Position numbers and translations under genes: made by a program. Shown here piece after piece: positions 1 to 13,100 of a stretch of 64,000 nt of DNA (the first letter of the stretch is position 1; each line of letters opens with the position of its first letter). Source of the stretch: Metopolophium dirhodum (taxonomy: Eukaryota > Arthropoda > Insecta > Hemiptera > Aphididae); the NCBI RefSeq assembly GCF_019925205.1, contig NC_083566.1, positions 34,472,001 through 34,536,000 of the forward strand. The letters run 5' to 3'. The notes beneath the pieces were generated by a model. That model ran no database searches. It saw nothing but the letters and a program-made list of their open reading frames with translations, and was not told the origin of the DNA.

Positions 1-589
1 ATGAACTTCTAATTAATTAATTAATATTATAATAAGTATTCGATGATTACCAGGGTTCGAATGAAACATCATAATACATAAATATAAATACAACGAACAA
101 CACTTTACAGTCTACGCCTACAATCGTAATAATAATTTACACTCTTCACGCGAAAAAAAAAATATTTTGTAACGAATACAAAATTAGTTATTAACATATG
201 GACCTATAAAAGAACATAAAAAAAAATCCATCATACGATAAATTTAAATTGTGACTTTATGTCTTGTGATTAAATTAAACGGTCATATTTTTTTTATATA
301 ACGCTACCTATATTGCCTATTATAACTCTTAGAGAATACTTAACTTGGCCAGTTTTGTTGCTATAACTAGAATAATTAGTATTGGTTATTAATTATTATT
401 AATTTATTACTAAATACTTCTTCATACTGTGTATTTTAACAATGGTCAATGAATCTTATAATTACTGTATAAATTATAGCAATAATTAATAAACAAAGCC
501 TTCTATTAAATTTTCAAGATTTTTTATCCAAAAAATAAAATGTTATTGATATTTATAGAATAAAAAACTAAAAAATTGTAAACTGAAAA
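1..589. other. AT-rich intergenic DNA, no gene seen
   Basis: Very AT-rich sequence with stops in all frames. I see no coding signal, RNA gene or clear transposon end here. Confidence 0.5.
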
Positions 590-950
590 TGTCCGTAAAC
601 ATCTCAAAATAAGTCGAAATATTTTGAAAATGTTATGATGTATAGAAAATGCAAAATATAAACATTCAGTCAAAATTGAATGTTACACTAAAAACCAAAA
701 TCGATTTTGCGTAAAAATTCCTGTTTTTCCTTAATTTTTTTTTTTGTTTTTCTCGGTGCTTTTGAAAACTACTATTTTACTTTTGACCCCCTAAAGTACC
801 AACTAGATTCACTTTCCTATCAGAAAAGATACTGTTGAAGAATATCTAACTTTACTTTTACTGTCCTAAAAGGTGATGACAGACACACAAAAAAAAAACA
901 CATCATTGTAAAATCAATACATCCATCGTTCCGTTCAGAATCTAAAATAT
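590..950 (+). repeat. Interspersed repeat, aphid-type, long copy
   Basis: Non-coding repeat with its recognisable right end at 890-947, which reads CATCATTGTAAAATCAATAC followed by a CATCGTTCCGTTCAGAATCT-type tail. A second copy of this end lies at 45791-45842, which shows directly that it is dispersed. From memory, the whole body (calls such as CTAAAGTACCAACTAGATTC and GGTGATGACAGACACACA) recurs widely in aphid genomes. The left limit is approximate. No coding capacity is visible and I cannot name the class. Confidence 0.6.
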
Positions 951-2319
951 ATTATCATAGCAATCATAATGTTTAAATTACATCATAAAAAGTAATTATA
1001 ATATTATTATATACATATAATATAATATATAGGTAAATACTACAGTTTAACAGTGTTTACCTGTACCTTACCACTTACCGGTATAGGTATTATATAGGTA
1101 AACTTAAATAGTTGTATAGCATATAAAATAAATAATTTAACATTTTCATAGAAATAAAAGTTTCACGTAAATTCTTTATTATATAGTAGCTATTCATTTA
1201 AAACTTTCATAACTTATTTAATTTTAAATTTTAATGACAAGTATGTAAAAGACTTTAATTGATTAAGTTTTTTCTTTGAATAATTCAATGAATATAGTCG
1301 CATAATATTTATTTACTTTTATTAGAAATATTATAATCTGATTAATATAATAAACTTGTTTAGTTTTAATTCTTCATAATATATAAATAAACATTTTACT
1401 CGCACACAGTATAGGTTCAGTTTAAATATAATAATAAAAAAAAAATGTTTTACCTTGATAAATCTGATTATATCCAGTTGGATACGGTAAATTCATTATT
1501 AATTGTTAATCTTGGTTCTTAAATTTATTTATATAATTTAAAAAGTAATTTAATGTTATTGTGCTCATTTCAGGTGACTAACCTGACGTCCTGACGTGTT
1601 AAATTTCAGACTTACATTATTAAACCGGCTATAATTACTCACTAGTGCAAATATAGTATAGGTACCTATACCTATAATTTACACTATAAGTATTATGACA
1701 TTTAGATTAAGATTAAATATGTCATAGGTATGAAATTTTTAAATGTAAATTAGTATACTTACCTAGGGACTAGGGTTCTGAATTTGAAATATTTAAAAAT
1801 GAAAAAATCACTCTTCTTGAAATATTTCAATGGATTTATGAAAAATATTATTTTCTTAATTTGAACGTGTTCGGTTATTAATGATTAGAAATAATATATT
1901 GATTACACACAGAAAACATTGATTATGAATAACTTATAAGTTATCCCTTATCAACCAAGGTTTACGAATTAATATAATGCGTTAATGGACAATGGTTATA
2001 ATTATAAACGTATTAATTAAGTTTGTAATTGTACAATTGCATAAAATACGGTCTATTACTATATTAGCATTAATTGTATTATATTATCGGTTATCGGTTA
2101 TCACTTATCAATTGAATCTCTATTGGCTATCAATTATTATTAATCGTTATATTTTTTGGAGCCGTTACGTTGTAACTGTATACCTACTTTATAGCTATTC
2201 GCCTATACCTACTTATTTTATAAGTTACAGTTGTTATTACTTATTAGCATATTACCCATATGACCATAAACTATAAATAAATACTAATATTGCAGCACAA
2301 TTTATAAAAAATTATTAAT
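951..2319. other. AT-rich intergenic DNA, no gene seen
   Basis: Simple AT-rich sequence rich in TAGGTA/TACCTA. The 94-codon open frame at 1992-2276 is low-complexity Ile/Tyr/Leu sequence with no recognisable domain and I do not accept it as a gene. Confidence 0.5.
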
Positions 2320-2694
2320 ATGGGCAAAAAGATTCACGATGGTCACAAATGGTTTCGTGAAAAGTATTTAAAAGAATAAAATAAGTCTCAAAATTAGTAA
2401 TTAAAAAAAAAAATATGTAACTTTTGTTCTTGGTCGACATTTCCAAATGTTACGCGAAAACAAAAACATATTTTGAGTTGCACTGTCTGGCCTTCTGATG
2501 TGAAAAATAATTTTAGACACCATCACAAAGCTATTAAAAAGTCTTCTTCTATAAGTTCATATAATCATATCAGAAAAACTAGAATTTTAGGTGATAAAAT
2601 CAACAATCTGATACAAATATACAATAAAGTAATACAAAGTAAGATAACTTATATCGGTATGCACAATAATGTACTTATTACTTATATTTTATAA
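2320..2694 (+). pseudogene. hAT transposase relic, N-terminal BED zinc finger
   Basis: A broken reading frame that looks like the N-terminus of a hAT-family transposase. It opens with an ATG at 2320 (MGKKIHDGHKWFREKY), stops early, and resumes near 2410 in another frame. The resumed part has a Cys-x2-Cys pair (CNFC), an N-x-TRK stretch and a His-x4-Cys pair (HILSC), then WPSDVKNNF. The order C-x2-C ... N-x-TR ... H-x4-C is that of a BED-type finger as found in hAT transposases. Stops and a frameshift show it is dead, and no catalytic core follows. The family call rests on motif resemblance only. Confidence 0.5.
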
Positions 2695-4379
2695 ACTTAT
2701 AAAGTTAACACTGTACTTCTATAATTTGTAAATTATAATAGTATATAAATATAATATAGTTTTAAATAATAATGAAACAATTTACAATAAAAAACATTTT
2801 TTATATGAGTTTTAAATATTATGTTATGATGTTGATTTGGCTTATGAGTTTGTAACTTGAGAGTTAAAAGGCTATGTTTAATTTTGTTGTATTATAGATT
2901 TGTTAAACAACTTCTAAATTATATGATACATTAACATTTTTCTGTTACTTTTCATGGAAACCATATACTTAAATATTAATAAAATGTTCGATTGCAATCA
3001 AACATTGCACAGTTTTAACAATTAATATATATTGGTATAGGTATACAGATAACTCAATTCACTACTATTAATTATATAATATTATATTGTTTGAAACAAT
3101 AATAGTTACGGTGCAATTTGCAAAGTATTGTTTTCATCATTTATTATGTACATTTACATATTATAGTAGACCATTTAAAACATTCACATGAGCCTTTCAC
3201 GGAAAACAGAAAAAATACTACTTTTATTATTGGTAGTTGAAAACATTTTGGAATACATCTACTATATTGTTACAATATTATAATACACATTTAAAACAGT
3301 AACGTTTTAAAAGTAGGTACTTAAAAATCAGTTTATTTGAAATTTAAAATTTAAAACAAAAATCCTCAGTGTATGCTAAAGCTATAGAGACGGTGTTAAA
3401 ATGCCAAACTCACACCAATAAATTTAAAAAAATATATTATCTGAAAGAGTTGTTAATTTTATTAAAAATTGACATGAATTACTACTAAACTCGTATAGAA
3501 TTTTTTTTATTAATACTAGAGCTCGTCTTGCCAATCCCCTACATTTTTCCATAGTAATAATATACATATAGGTGTTGTCAAAAATCGAAGTCCGGATATC
3601 AAAATAATTATGTCGGAATGCCGAATTTCGTTAACGTCTTTCGTAACCAAAATCATTCTACAAAAAAATTGCATTCGGAAACGAATACATCTCGTTCAGT
3701 CATTAAATCCTAATCGTATTATATAGTATATTATTATCTCTATAAATTACGAACGCGGATTGATAACTCGCACCTACATACTAGGCATATAAATGTTCAA
3801 ATGTACAAATGTCCATCCATTATGATTTATAATTGACTAGCGTTTTAAGGCACCCTCATATATCCCGTTCCTATAGAGGATACATGTGAATCAGTGCGTA
3901 TATAGGTATTATGCATAGTTGGTTGTGATAAGTTTTTTCTGTGTCAGGAATTCAGTATATAACACTTTCCATTTGCAAATGATTTCATAAAACATCTCAT
4001 TATTCAGCCTTTTGAGATTATAATGCTATTTGAAATCGAATCGTCATCTACACTGCAGCAGAAATCGTTCAGGGGGAACTAATAATTACCCATGTACATG
4101 TGTCTTGCAGTTGTTGCGTTAAAAAATAAACCAGACATCTTACCGTTTGTACGATGTTCAGTACCTATATGTCTAACGATCAGGTGTAACGATCTGATAA
4201 TTATAAAACCATCAATCGAATAATAGGTATTATTATTATTATTACTATATTTTTAATGCACAAGTCGAAAACCAATTTTGGCCAAATGGACGTCTCTGAT
4301 TATTTCCCCGAGGTATTCAATTTGTAACGACAATCACTCAATTCTGAGAAGTTCCGAAAATATCAGTATAATATAATAT
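2695..4379. other. AT-rich intergenic DNA, no gene seen
   Basis: No coding frame, RNA gene or transposon terminus that I can support. The part around 3570-3700 and 4020-4150 is slightly less AT-rich and may be old repeat sequence. Confidence 0.4.
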
Positions 4380-4770
4380 GTTTGGTCGGAGGATGGGATA
4401 ATAAGGTGAAATCCCGTCAAATTGGCACGCCGTTCCACGCAGCGATATCAGGACCGAAACAGTCCAAGTGTTACCACTTACCATAATTATAATATAGCAT
4501 AGATTATTGAAGATCCGAGAACTGCGATTTCTGTTGCCCTTCGGCTCAAAAAGTCTTAGTTGCGAAATTTGGGTCTGAGGACTCGGTTATCGGTCGTACT
4601 TACCTCGAAACACGTGCGACGTAGTGGAACGTCATAATATTATAGTGGCTCCGATCTAGGCCGAATGTATTAAGCATGATATTATATCTCGTATAATATT
4701 CGCCCGCACCGACCGAAAATTCTATTTCGTCGTTGTCACAGTCGTCGCACAGTATGTGTATTATAATAGT
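4380..4770. other. Moderately CpG-rich patch with minus-strand donor-like site
   Basis: This patch is richer in CpG than its surroundings. On the minus strand it contains AG|GTAAGT at 4605-4598, a perfect match to the splice-donor consensus, downstream (in minus sense) of CpG-containing sequence. It could be a non-coding first exon of a gene running leftwards, but no coding frame supports this and a chance match is possible. Confidence 0.2.
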
Positions 4771-5432
4771 CGTTGGAGGGTTATTATAAAATTTAAAATT
4801 GTATGAAATATTTAATCTATGTGAGCTATTGCTTCAATATCTATATTTATACTTAGAGTGAAAGGACATTTTTAAAAATAAGTCTATATAATAATATATA
4901 TGAAACAAAGATAAACTGTTAACATAGTATATAACCTGCAGAAACCACTAACCACATTATAGGCATCACAATTTAGAAGTTGCTTCATATATCAATGCAA
5001 ATTGTCTTTAAGACTATGTAACCTGCTCGTAGTCTCAAACTCATGATGTTATATAATATAGTCATATACATAGCAAACAAAACCCTAACTCTATCTAAGG
5101 TTCAATGTTTTGTGTTTGTTATTTTATAGTTTGTTACTTTTATTGTTTGATTACTATTTCAAATTATAAGCTATACAATTAAGGGGACGTTACAGTGACA
5201 TTTGTTGTCTCCGTCTTACAAGTCCGTAACATATCCAGTTTTACGCTCAGCAGAACACGTTTATCTCCGTTAGTTAGAATATTAGAGTGAATTGAGCTCT
5301 CGTATAATTTAAACGTTTAAATAAATTTAAACTCGCTTTAAAATTAAAATATAATAAAAAAAAGCCTATGTCGTTGTTTAGATAATAGTCTTACCTTTAA
5401 ATTTTGAAATTTTAAAATTTTAGTTGACCGCA

Positions 5433-5491
5433 TGTCAACTATTGTTGACACGGGGTATCTTAAAAATAACCGATGTCAACTATAGTTGACA
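5433..5491. repeat. Pair of 18-bp TGTCAACTATAGTTGACA palindromes
   Basis: Positions 5474-5491 are a perfect 18-bp palindrome. Positions 5433-5450 are the same sequence with one central base changed. The two are 41 bp apart and a further TAGTTGAC half-site precedes the first at 5421. The arrangement resembles paired sites for a dimeric DNA-binding protein or a remnant of a palindromic repeat. No gene is adjacent. Confidence 0.6.
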
Positions 5492-6685
5492 GCGGCTATT
5501 GAAGTAAACAGGGTTTCCGGATACATGGTTTTTTTTAAGAACCATACAAATTGTATGGTTTTATTCAACACATTTTTCTTTATCATTTGATATCATTGGT
5601 TTTTGAATAGCTCCACTAGATCGCGTTTAACAAAATTATAAAATGCAAATTATTAAACTTATATTGCGGTTTTTTATAAGAACACACAATTTAGCTGTGG
5701 TCGTTCACGGTGTTAAAGCTCTATGTTATTTTTATTATTTGGCTACCAAAGGTTAAAATATGTGCACCTATTCAGTAGAGCCTGCATGCATTTATACAAA
5801 TTTGAAATTAAAAACATTCACTTCGTGATATGAGTCCAAAAAGCATGACGAATATTAGAAAGCAGAGATGCAAGTGATAAATGATAATAGTGATAAGTTA
5901 TAAGTTATATCGGACAATGTGATTCCTGAGTTACGCGGCTATCAACGTTGACAAATAATTAATTATCAATGTTCGCTATGTGTAATCACAAAATGTTTAC
6001 TAATCATGTAGAAGTATAAGGAATTTTAATCAGTCGTTTGAGAAACCCGAATTATGAAAAAAAAGAAATCACGTTGTATTGCAGTTTTGGATACTTCGTA
6101 TGAAAATCCGCAAATTTCGTGATAATCCCGTGACTATATATAGTTAAAAATATATTTATAATAGCAGTGCAAATAGTAACGACAAACCTCATTAGTCCAG
6201 AACACGTTATTTTCCGGAAAGTTAAGCGTTTCGGGACAAGCCGGGTTTCTCGGACGACTAATATTATTAATCCGTAAAAAAAGTAAATAATATATAGATA
6301 ATTGATAGGCTCGCGGTTTATCATAGTCTTAAGTAAAGCGAGATTTTTAATTTTAAAACATTTCATACTCGGTTCACTGCTTAATAATTTGTAATAATAT
6401 TTTACAGGCCACAGTTGTACCACAAGCGCGGAAAAGAAGACGCGCACACAGCAATACGCCATCACGTTACATGTATTATTATACGCTTAAATGTTCTATA
6501 TGTATATACACCTCTATACGCGTATTGCACGCGTGTCGTAAACGTTACACCGAATCCGGACGCAGTGCGTATACGACGTATAATTATTAATATCATACGC
6601 GGCATACCTGCGGTGCTGGACACGTATACAAAAATATTTACCGTACTTTAATATATATATATTAAAGATACGATAGGAAGTCATA

Positions 6686-6710
6686 TGCGATGCGATGCGA
6701 TGCGATGCGA
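6686..6710 (+). repeat. Pentanucleotide microsatellite (TGCGA)5
   Basis: Five perfect tandem copies of TGCGA, an uncommon CpG-containing repeat unit inside the CpG-rich island. Confidence 0.9.
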
Positions 6711-7223
6711 TACACACAACGGCCGGAGAAAAATAAGAGCTGCGGCGGCGGAGGATGTGACTATAATAAAAATATTATATATATAACGTGTACGTAGGTA
6801 CGTATAGGTAATTGGAATATATTATAATATTGTGCGCGGCCGTTTCTATGATTATATATATACACACACATATGATATTATATACGAGCGTATATACAAG
6901 TCGAGTCCGTCACCGGAACCAGTCGCCTCCCCCTCGTGTACACACGTATTGGTGTGTACGATTCACGGGTCGTTCGCATGCGCGCACAGTGTTATGGCGT
7001 ATTTAATAATACAATATTGTGACGTGTATAATGTATACCGACTGCGAATACGCATACACATCATAATATACGCGTATAGGAGTCCGCGGATGAGTTAATT
7101 GTGTGTAAGAATTAATACGCGAGCTGCCGGACAAGTCCCACGGTCAACCGCATTTCTACGCCGCGCCGTGTGCGCAAGATGCGCATAGATGGCTGTGCAT
7201 AAATGTATTATATTATGTATGTG

Positions 7224-7312
7224 CACACACACACACACACACACGCATATATATATATATGTATAACCACGCGGCACATGAAATGTATATGATATATATA
7301 TATATATATATA
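7224..7312 (+). repeat. CA and AT dinucleotide repeats
   Basis: A perfect (CA)10 tract at 7224-7244 is followed by an (AT)n tract to about 7261, and a second (AT)n tract lies at about 7293-7312. Confidence 0.9.
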
Positions 7313-7510
7313 GGACTATCGTGGGTACACCCGCTGCACCCGCGCGACGGCACATGATCACTGACCGTGTCGCGAATCGTAAACTTTTTTTTTCTCTCCT
7401 TTTTCGTGAACGCCGCAGCAGTCTTTGGTCAAACAGAGTAATAATTAGACACACCGCTCGCACGACCGACGTAATAATAATTATTTTTGTCCCCACATAA
7501 TATTATTATT

Positions 7511-7540
7511 GTGTGTGTGTGTGTGTGTGTGTGCGCGCGC
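7511..7540 (+). repeat. (GT)n(GC)n tract
   Basis: A pure GT run continues directly into GCGCGCGC. Alternating purine-pyrimidine DNA of this kind is prone to the Z form. Confidence 0.9.
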
Positions 7541-8048
7541 CGCAACAGATTAATGCATTATTTATACATATTATTATTACGATAATACAATGTTTTTTCG
7601 GTCGTTTATTATTCCGCCGTGCACACAATACGCGTCGCGTATATTATAGGTATATAGTTCGGTGTAATGTAGGTGCCTGTTATATACTGCGGACGCGTCT
7701 ACATTATAATACACACGACCGTAAACGTATAGTCCATTACACGTATATGTTGTGCGTATTACATACCCGCCGCGGTCGTACAATATATAATATATTCGTT
7801 GTATATCATCATTATTATATTCGTATAATTTTTTCGCTTTTTAATTGACCATTTCGAGACTTTATTACACGTCTCCGTGCGGCACCAGCAGCACCGGTGT
7901 TGTGTGCGCGACCATGGGTTTCGATCTAAAACGTGAGACTCCGCCGCCGCCGCGATAATAATAACAACAATAATTTTTCGCTCCGACCGCGACGTCCCGT
8001 ACATACACACATTTCTTGATTATTATTTTTCTATATTATACGTGTGAG

Positions 8049-8051
<3 letters not shown>

Positions 8052-8095
<44 letters not shown>
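8052..8095 (+). repeat. Long (GT)22 microsatellite
   Basis: An uninterrupted GT repeat of about 44 bases, the longest pure dinucleotide run in the window. It is likely to be length-polymorphic. Confidence 0.95.
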
Positions 8096-8099
<4 letters not shown>

Positions 8100-8382
8100 G
8101 CGGAGACAGATAAATTCGTTATAATGGGATGTGTGTATATAGATTTTTACGATCGGACCATTATTCCCATGCAGCGGTGCTGCGCTCATAACGTTTTCTC
8201 TGCGCTGCCCGGTGCGGGGTAATTTATCCCCGTTCGGAAATGACTCGGGGCCACACTATATTATAATGCAGGCTCGTATCACTCCTCGTCGGTGCGCTCC
8301 ACACTCGTTGGATGGCAATATCAATATTACACGAAAATCGTGCTAGCGTCATAATGCACACTCTCTCGCTTTGGCGATCGCG

Positions 8383-8476
8383 AGAGAGACAGTGGGAGAG
8401 ACAGCGGGAGAGACTGCAGAGGGAGAGACAGATGGAGAGACAGAGGGAGAGACAGAGAGAGAGAGAGAGAGAGAGA
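8383..8476 (+). repeat. GGGAGAGACAG minisatellite running into (GA)n
   Basis: Imperfect 10-12-bp units (GGGAGAGACAG and variants) repeat several times and then merge into a pure GA run. The plus strand is almost all purine, with only scattered pyrimidine interruptions. Such tracts can form triplex DNA, and in insects GAGAG is the core site of GAGA-factor proteins. It lies at the right edge of the CpG-rich island. Confidence 0.85.
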
Positions 8477-8570
8477 ATAATGTCGTGGCGATCGTATATT
8501 ATGGTATATATTATAATATGTGCTCGTTTATTGTTGTATTTATTTATTTGTTTGTTGTGTATTTAAACGG

Positions 8571-9295
8571 GCTGATGCCCAATAACAGTTTTAGATATAT
8601 GCGTACAATAACGGAATCATAACAGAACAATTAAATTCAAAATATAATATAATATCAAAACAATGAAAATAATAAAATTTAATAGGATAATTATAAAAAG
8701 ACTTTCTAGAGTTTAAACCAAATGTATCAATTTTATAGGTATCATTGGTTGATCTCGTGGTTCTATTTGCATCTGCTACCAGAGCATAATTCAATTTTTG
8801 TGTTTAAATATAAAAATATGTGTTGTGAATCTAGTTCGACAATAAGGGATGTAAAAAGTAAAATAATTTAGTACTTATCGAATATAAATATTATATTATC
8901 CATTGACAAATTTACACAAAAACTTCAAATTGCTGGTATTTATCCTGACAAGCTAGACTGTTCATATTATTTAATATGCGTATGTGTGTTATAACGGTAT
9001 AATATAACAAATGTATAATCCAGGATAACTATATAACTATTCTGTCATAAACCTGGTCATATTTCCTGAAATATTAGGAATTTCAACAATGAATACTGAT
9101 AATTAAGGTTATGGTTTATATTTATTTTAAATTGGTCATAGTTAGTATATTTTTTTTATTATTTTGCATATTTGAAGTGCAATGCATATGATTGTATATT
9201 TTATCTGTAAACACGAAAAATACAAGTTGTATGGTATATTTAAACGAAAATAGTGTAAAATTTTTGACGATAAAATACCATGTGAGGGCACACTA
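8571..9295. other. AT-rich intergenic DNA, no gene seen
   Basis: AT-rich sequence without coding or structural signals that I can identify. Confidence 0.5.
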
Positions 9296-10140
9296 TACGA
9301 GGTTTTCATAGTAGAAACGCGCTTAAGGCAGGGGGACCCACTCACACTTCTACTTTTTAACTGAACGCTGGAAAAGGCGGTGAAAATGATATAAAATGAA
9401 ACAAAAGGTTACCTAGTGGTTTAACCAACACCAAGTACAAACACTTAAGTTTTTGTTTGATGATTTGAATATCATAGACGAATCTATAGAAGACGCGATG
9501 GATGCAGCTACGGGTTTTGAAACATTTGCAGCAAAAATAAAGTTCAGATTAATACTGAAAAAGTCAAACTGTTAAATTTAATAGCGAGCTATTCCAACAC
9601 GAGGTGAATTTAATAGTCCTTGAAAAATACGATGATTCAAACAGCTATAGGTGTACTATTCAGTACCAAGTGGTTCTTAGTCACGCGAAGACAAGAAAAG
9701 ATGGTTATGAGCCTCATTTGCACTAGGTATAAAAGTTCCTCAAATCCAAAATATTCTCCAAGCAAACAACATCGAGATTATGTTTATACAGCAATAGTTA
9801 TATAATATATTCTCATGTTTGGATGTGAAGCATGTATAACGACAAGCGTAAAAGAAAGGAGGCTGAGAACGGTGAGAATCTCTGAGAACGAAATATTGAT
9901 GACGATGATTATGTGTACCAGTTCTTGATATTAGGACAAATTAAAGGCCAAAGAGGTTCAATAAAAAATTGTAAGAAGAAATGGGCTTAGCACCAATTAC
10001 TATAGCTATATTATATCAAATGACCAAAGAGGAGTTCTTGAAACCCTAATAGTGCAAGAATGGAAGGTCATAGTTGAAGATCGGGAGGAATGGATGGATG
10101 TAACGATGGCAGCAAAAAAATCTAAGGGGGTTATATTATA
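9296..10140 (+). pseudogene. Degenerate non-LTR retrotransposon (RTE-like LINE), reverse transcriptase end
   Basis: Several short blocks in order match the C-terminal half of a LINE reverse transcriptase. The block near 9317-9358 reads RLRQGDPLTLLLFN, the usual LRQGDPLSPLLFN motif. A block near 9450-9530 reads FDDLNIID, where the family has the catalytic F/YADD; here the first Asp pair is shifted and preceded by Phe. Near 9812-9880 is ILMFGCEACITTSVKERRLR, like the thumb-region 'YGSETWTLTK..ERRL' block. Near 10062-10130 is EWKVIVEDREEWMDVTMAAK, like the terminal 'DRDRWRxLVMAAK' block. Stops and frameshifts between blocks show that it is dead, and the 5' end is missing. The RTE assignment is from remembered motifs and is less certain than the LINE call. 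Confidence 0.75.
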
Positions 10141-13100
10141 TTAGTAGATGCCAGTGAAGAAGAAACATTATCTTATGATAAAGTATATTAAAACAACACA
10201 AAATATTTCGCAGACATGTTTTACACTGTGTCACACTGTGCACACACCGCATAGACCCACATAATGTACACAGTGGTTATTTTATTAATAATTTTTCATT
10301 TTAATGGTACGGTTCCAAACAAGCCTTTGTCGGACCACAACATCCACTCTGATATGGAACAGCCTTACATAATCGCTGCGGCCTAACTGAACTCTTTTAC
10401 TGTTGCAATATTGTCTTACGTCTAATTCCGTCTATATTCAATAAGCTGAAAATTGTAGTTGACCGAGAACTCAAATTTCTTCCCGTACATTTCCCTTATG
10501 ATGATTTTTGTATGATTTTAGAAAATTAAATTAAATGTGAATAATAATAGCATATAATATTATATAGGTATATTATAATGTGCACACGACAGAACAGGTT
10601 TTGCTATTGAATTAAATAATTATTATTGATTTTCCGATTTATGTGTATAGGTATGCCACGATATATTCAGATATAATATTTTTATATTTTTATAATTAGG
10701 AACCTTTATATTATATAATATATATATACGTGAGATTTTAGTTGGAAACTGTCCAAACATCGCGATCCTATGGAAAATAAATCTTTTATAATAACTATCT
10801 TTATGTGTACCTATTACACAAAAATTGACTAATGGTGAAATCTGATTTATGTTTAACAAATGTAATATAGTCGTATATATTTAATATTCCCGAAGTGGTG
10901 ATACACTGCGAATATAATATTTAAATAAAATTATATTATTATGTATTATTTTTTTTAGAATTTTAAAATAATATGTATTTTTTTAATGAAATAGTTTAAT
11001 GTTGTAACAATTAATGTTTTAATTGCTATATCTAAAAGATGAAAAAGTGTCCTAGCGTTATTGAATACGCATTTTTTCTAAATTCATATCATATATTTTT
11101 TAAACGACTCGTATTTTTTAGAAGGAGAATATAGCAAACATTTTAAATTCATACAATATCTACATTAATATATTATAATGGAGACACGTTTTTGGGAACA
11201 CTTAAACCGCATCGGTGTCAATTATGTTTATAAATCTTACACGTCCGACGAATGACGCTTCAATGTATTGATATATGTTTCAAGCATTCAACATTTCGAT
11301 TCGTGATTATCAATAAATGAAGGTTCGCGCTACGGTGAAAGCAATTCGGTTGAAAAATCAAATCACAGTATCTTAGACCACAAGTGTTGATTGAAAACTT
11401 TCAAAGAAGACACAAAAATCAACAGTGAATATAATATATAGGTACGTGCTTAATAATATGCTATACAGCATACGTATAAGTATAGTTAGCGTGTTACTTG
11501 ATGAACGTTATTTGTCTGATCGAACAAAATAACATTCTTGTCCACAATGTGATGAAATTAATATAATATAGTAATCTATCAACGGTCTTTTATGAAGTAA
11601 AATATCTACTATTGACGATTTATCCAAAAGCGTTAATATAAAAAAAAAAAAAAAACATAAAAACCTAACAACTAATCTAACCATCATTTAAAACTTACCA
11701 CGACATAATTAATTGTTTATATTTAATCTATATGGCATAAATCTTCATGTTTTAGTATGGAAAATATAATGTAATGTAAAAATAGTTGATCACGAATACT
11801 AGTAAAAATTAAAGCTATTTCCAAAATGTATTTATACTTGCTTGATTAATAGGGATATATTAAATAATTTAAAGTTGACAAGTAAATCTCAAATGTTGAC
11901 ATTTTTAATGTTTGAATATTTATCTGACATTAATTAGGTCATCATGGATTCATTATAAAATACAAATTCTATGAATGTGTTAAGGTAAACATATTATATA
12001 CAAATGTATACTTAGAAATATTTAATAAGACCATGAGTTTGTTAGGTATGAGTGCAATGTTAATTATACATCCTGATGTATATGATTTCACATGTAATTA
12101 AGCTAATCGTTTATATTTTGAAAAAAAGTTCAGTTCATTTGCTGAGTTATGGAATTAATGTTCTATTTCTTAGTGGATACTATAAGCCCATAACAAGTAT
12201 ATAATTATTTTAAAAACAAAATACGTTCAAGTCTTATTGTAGTTTTACACGACGACGGTTCATTTAAAATTATAAAAAGTTTCGTCCTGCAAGTGTAGTC
12301 AGATAGAAACTCATACATATTAATTTATTTTATTTTTTTTTTTTTTTTTTGCTGACGATAATAATGACTATAATAATAATCTTCAATTAATGATCTGCTA
12401 CTGCAGAGGTCGTTAAAGATGTCCTTCGTTAGGGCTTAGGTTAAAACAGATGTGTAATTTTCAAGGCATACCTAATTTTCTCTGTTATATGTATGTTGAT
12501 AATGAGGCCTGTGATAGGTACCTATACTACATACCTAGTATTTTTATGATAATATTGTACATAGTTTGAATTCGATGACTAATTAATATGTTTCAATGAA
12601 CGCAATGTCACAATATCAATGTTGGATAAAATTGAAATAAAAATATAAATTATGATTAAACAATTCGAGAAAAAATATCGATGAACGCATTTTAATATTC
12701 TCATAAGTCATAACTGCATAAGTTATGCATATATAATCTAATCTATCACTGATATATTATTACGATTTACGATTACCATAAATTAATTGTTAGGTATATT
12801 TTCGTATCAAACATTAATAATTTTGGAATCAAACCCAACAATAATAATTGATATTTTAATGTCAACTTGATAATGTATAAATAATTTATTACATGCAAAA
12901 ACGCAAATACATTAAAGCACTCATAACGTCATAACGAGTAACGGCTATATTGTAGTACTTGAACTTTTTCAAAATTCTAAAAAGTTACATTATTAAGTTA
13001 ATTTGTTTAAGCTTCAAATCAACAATGAAATAAAAATGTTTTTGTACTAAAACATTGGTACCTCTGTTGGTATGTAATGTTTGAAATCACTACGTTTTGA

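Larger units (their letters stand above)
6400..8570. other. CpG- and microsatellite-rich island
   Basis: About 2.2 kb with many CpG dinucleotides, in contrast to the AT-rich flanks. It holds CA/GT, AT and GA repeats and a pentanucleotide repeat. All open frames through it (up to 133 codons) are built from these repeats and resemble no family. It may be a promoter or enhancer region, but no transcript structure can be shown from sequence alone. Confidence 0.45.

Noticed and set aside
6052..6465. 137-codon minus-strand open frame
   Set aside because: No recognisable domain, no supporting splice sites, unusual hydrophobic/basic mix; length is within what chance allows in 64 kb.
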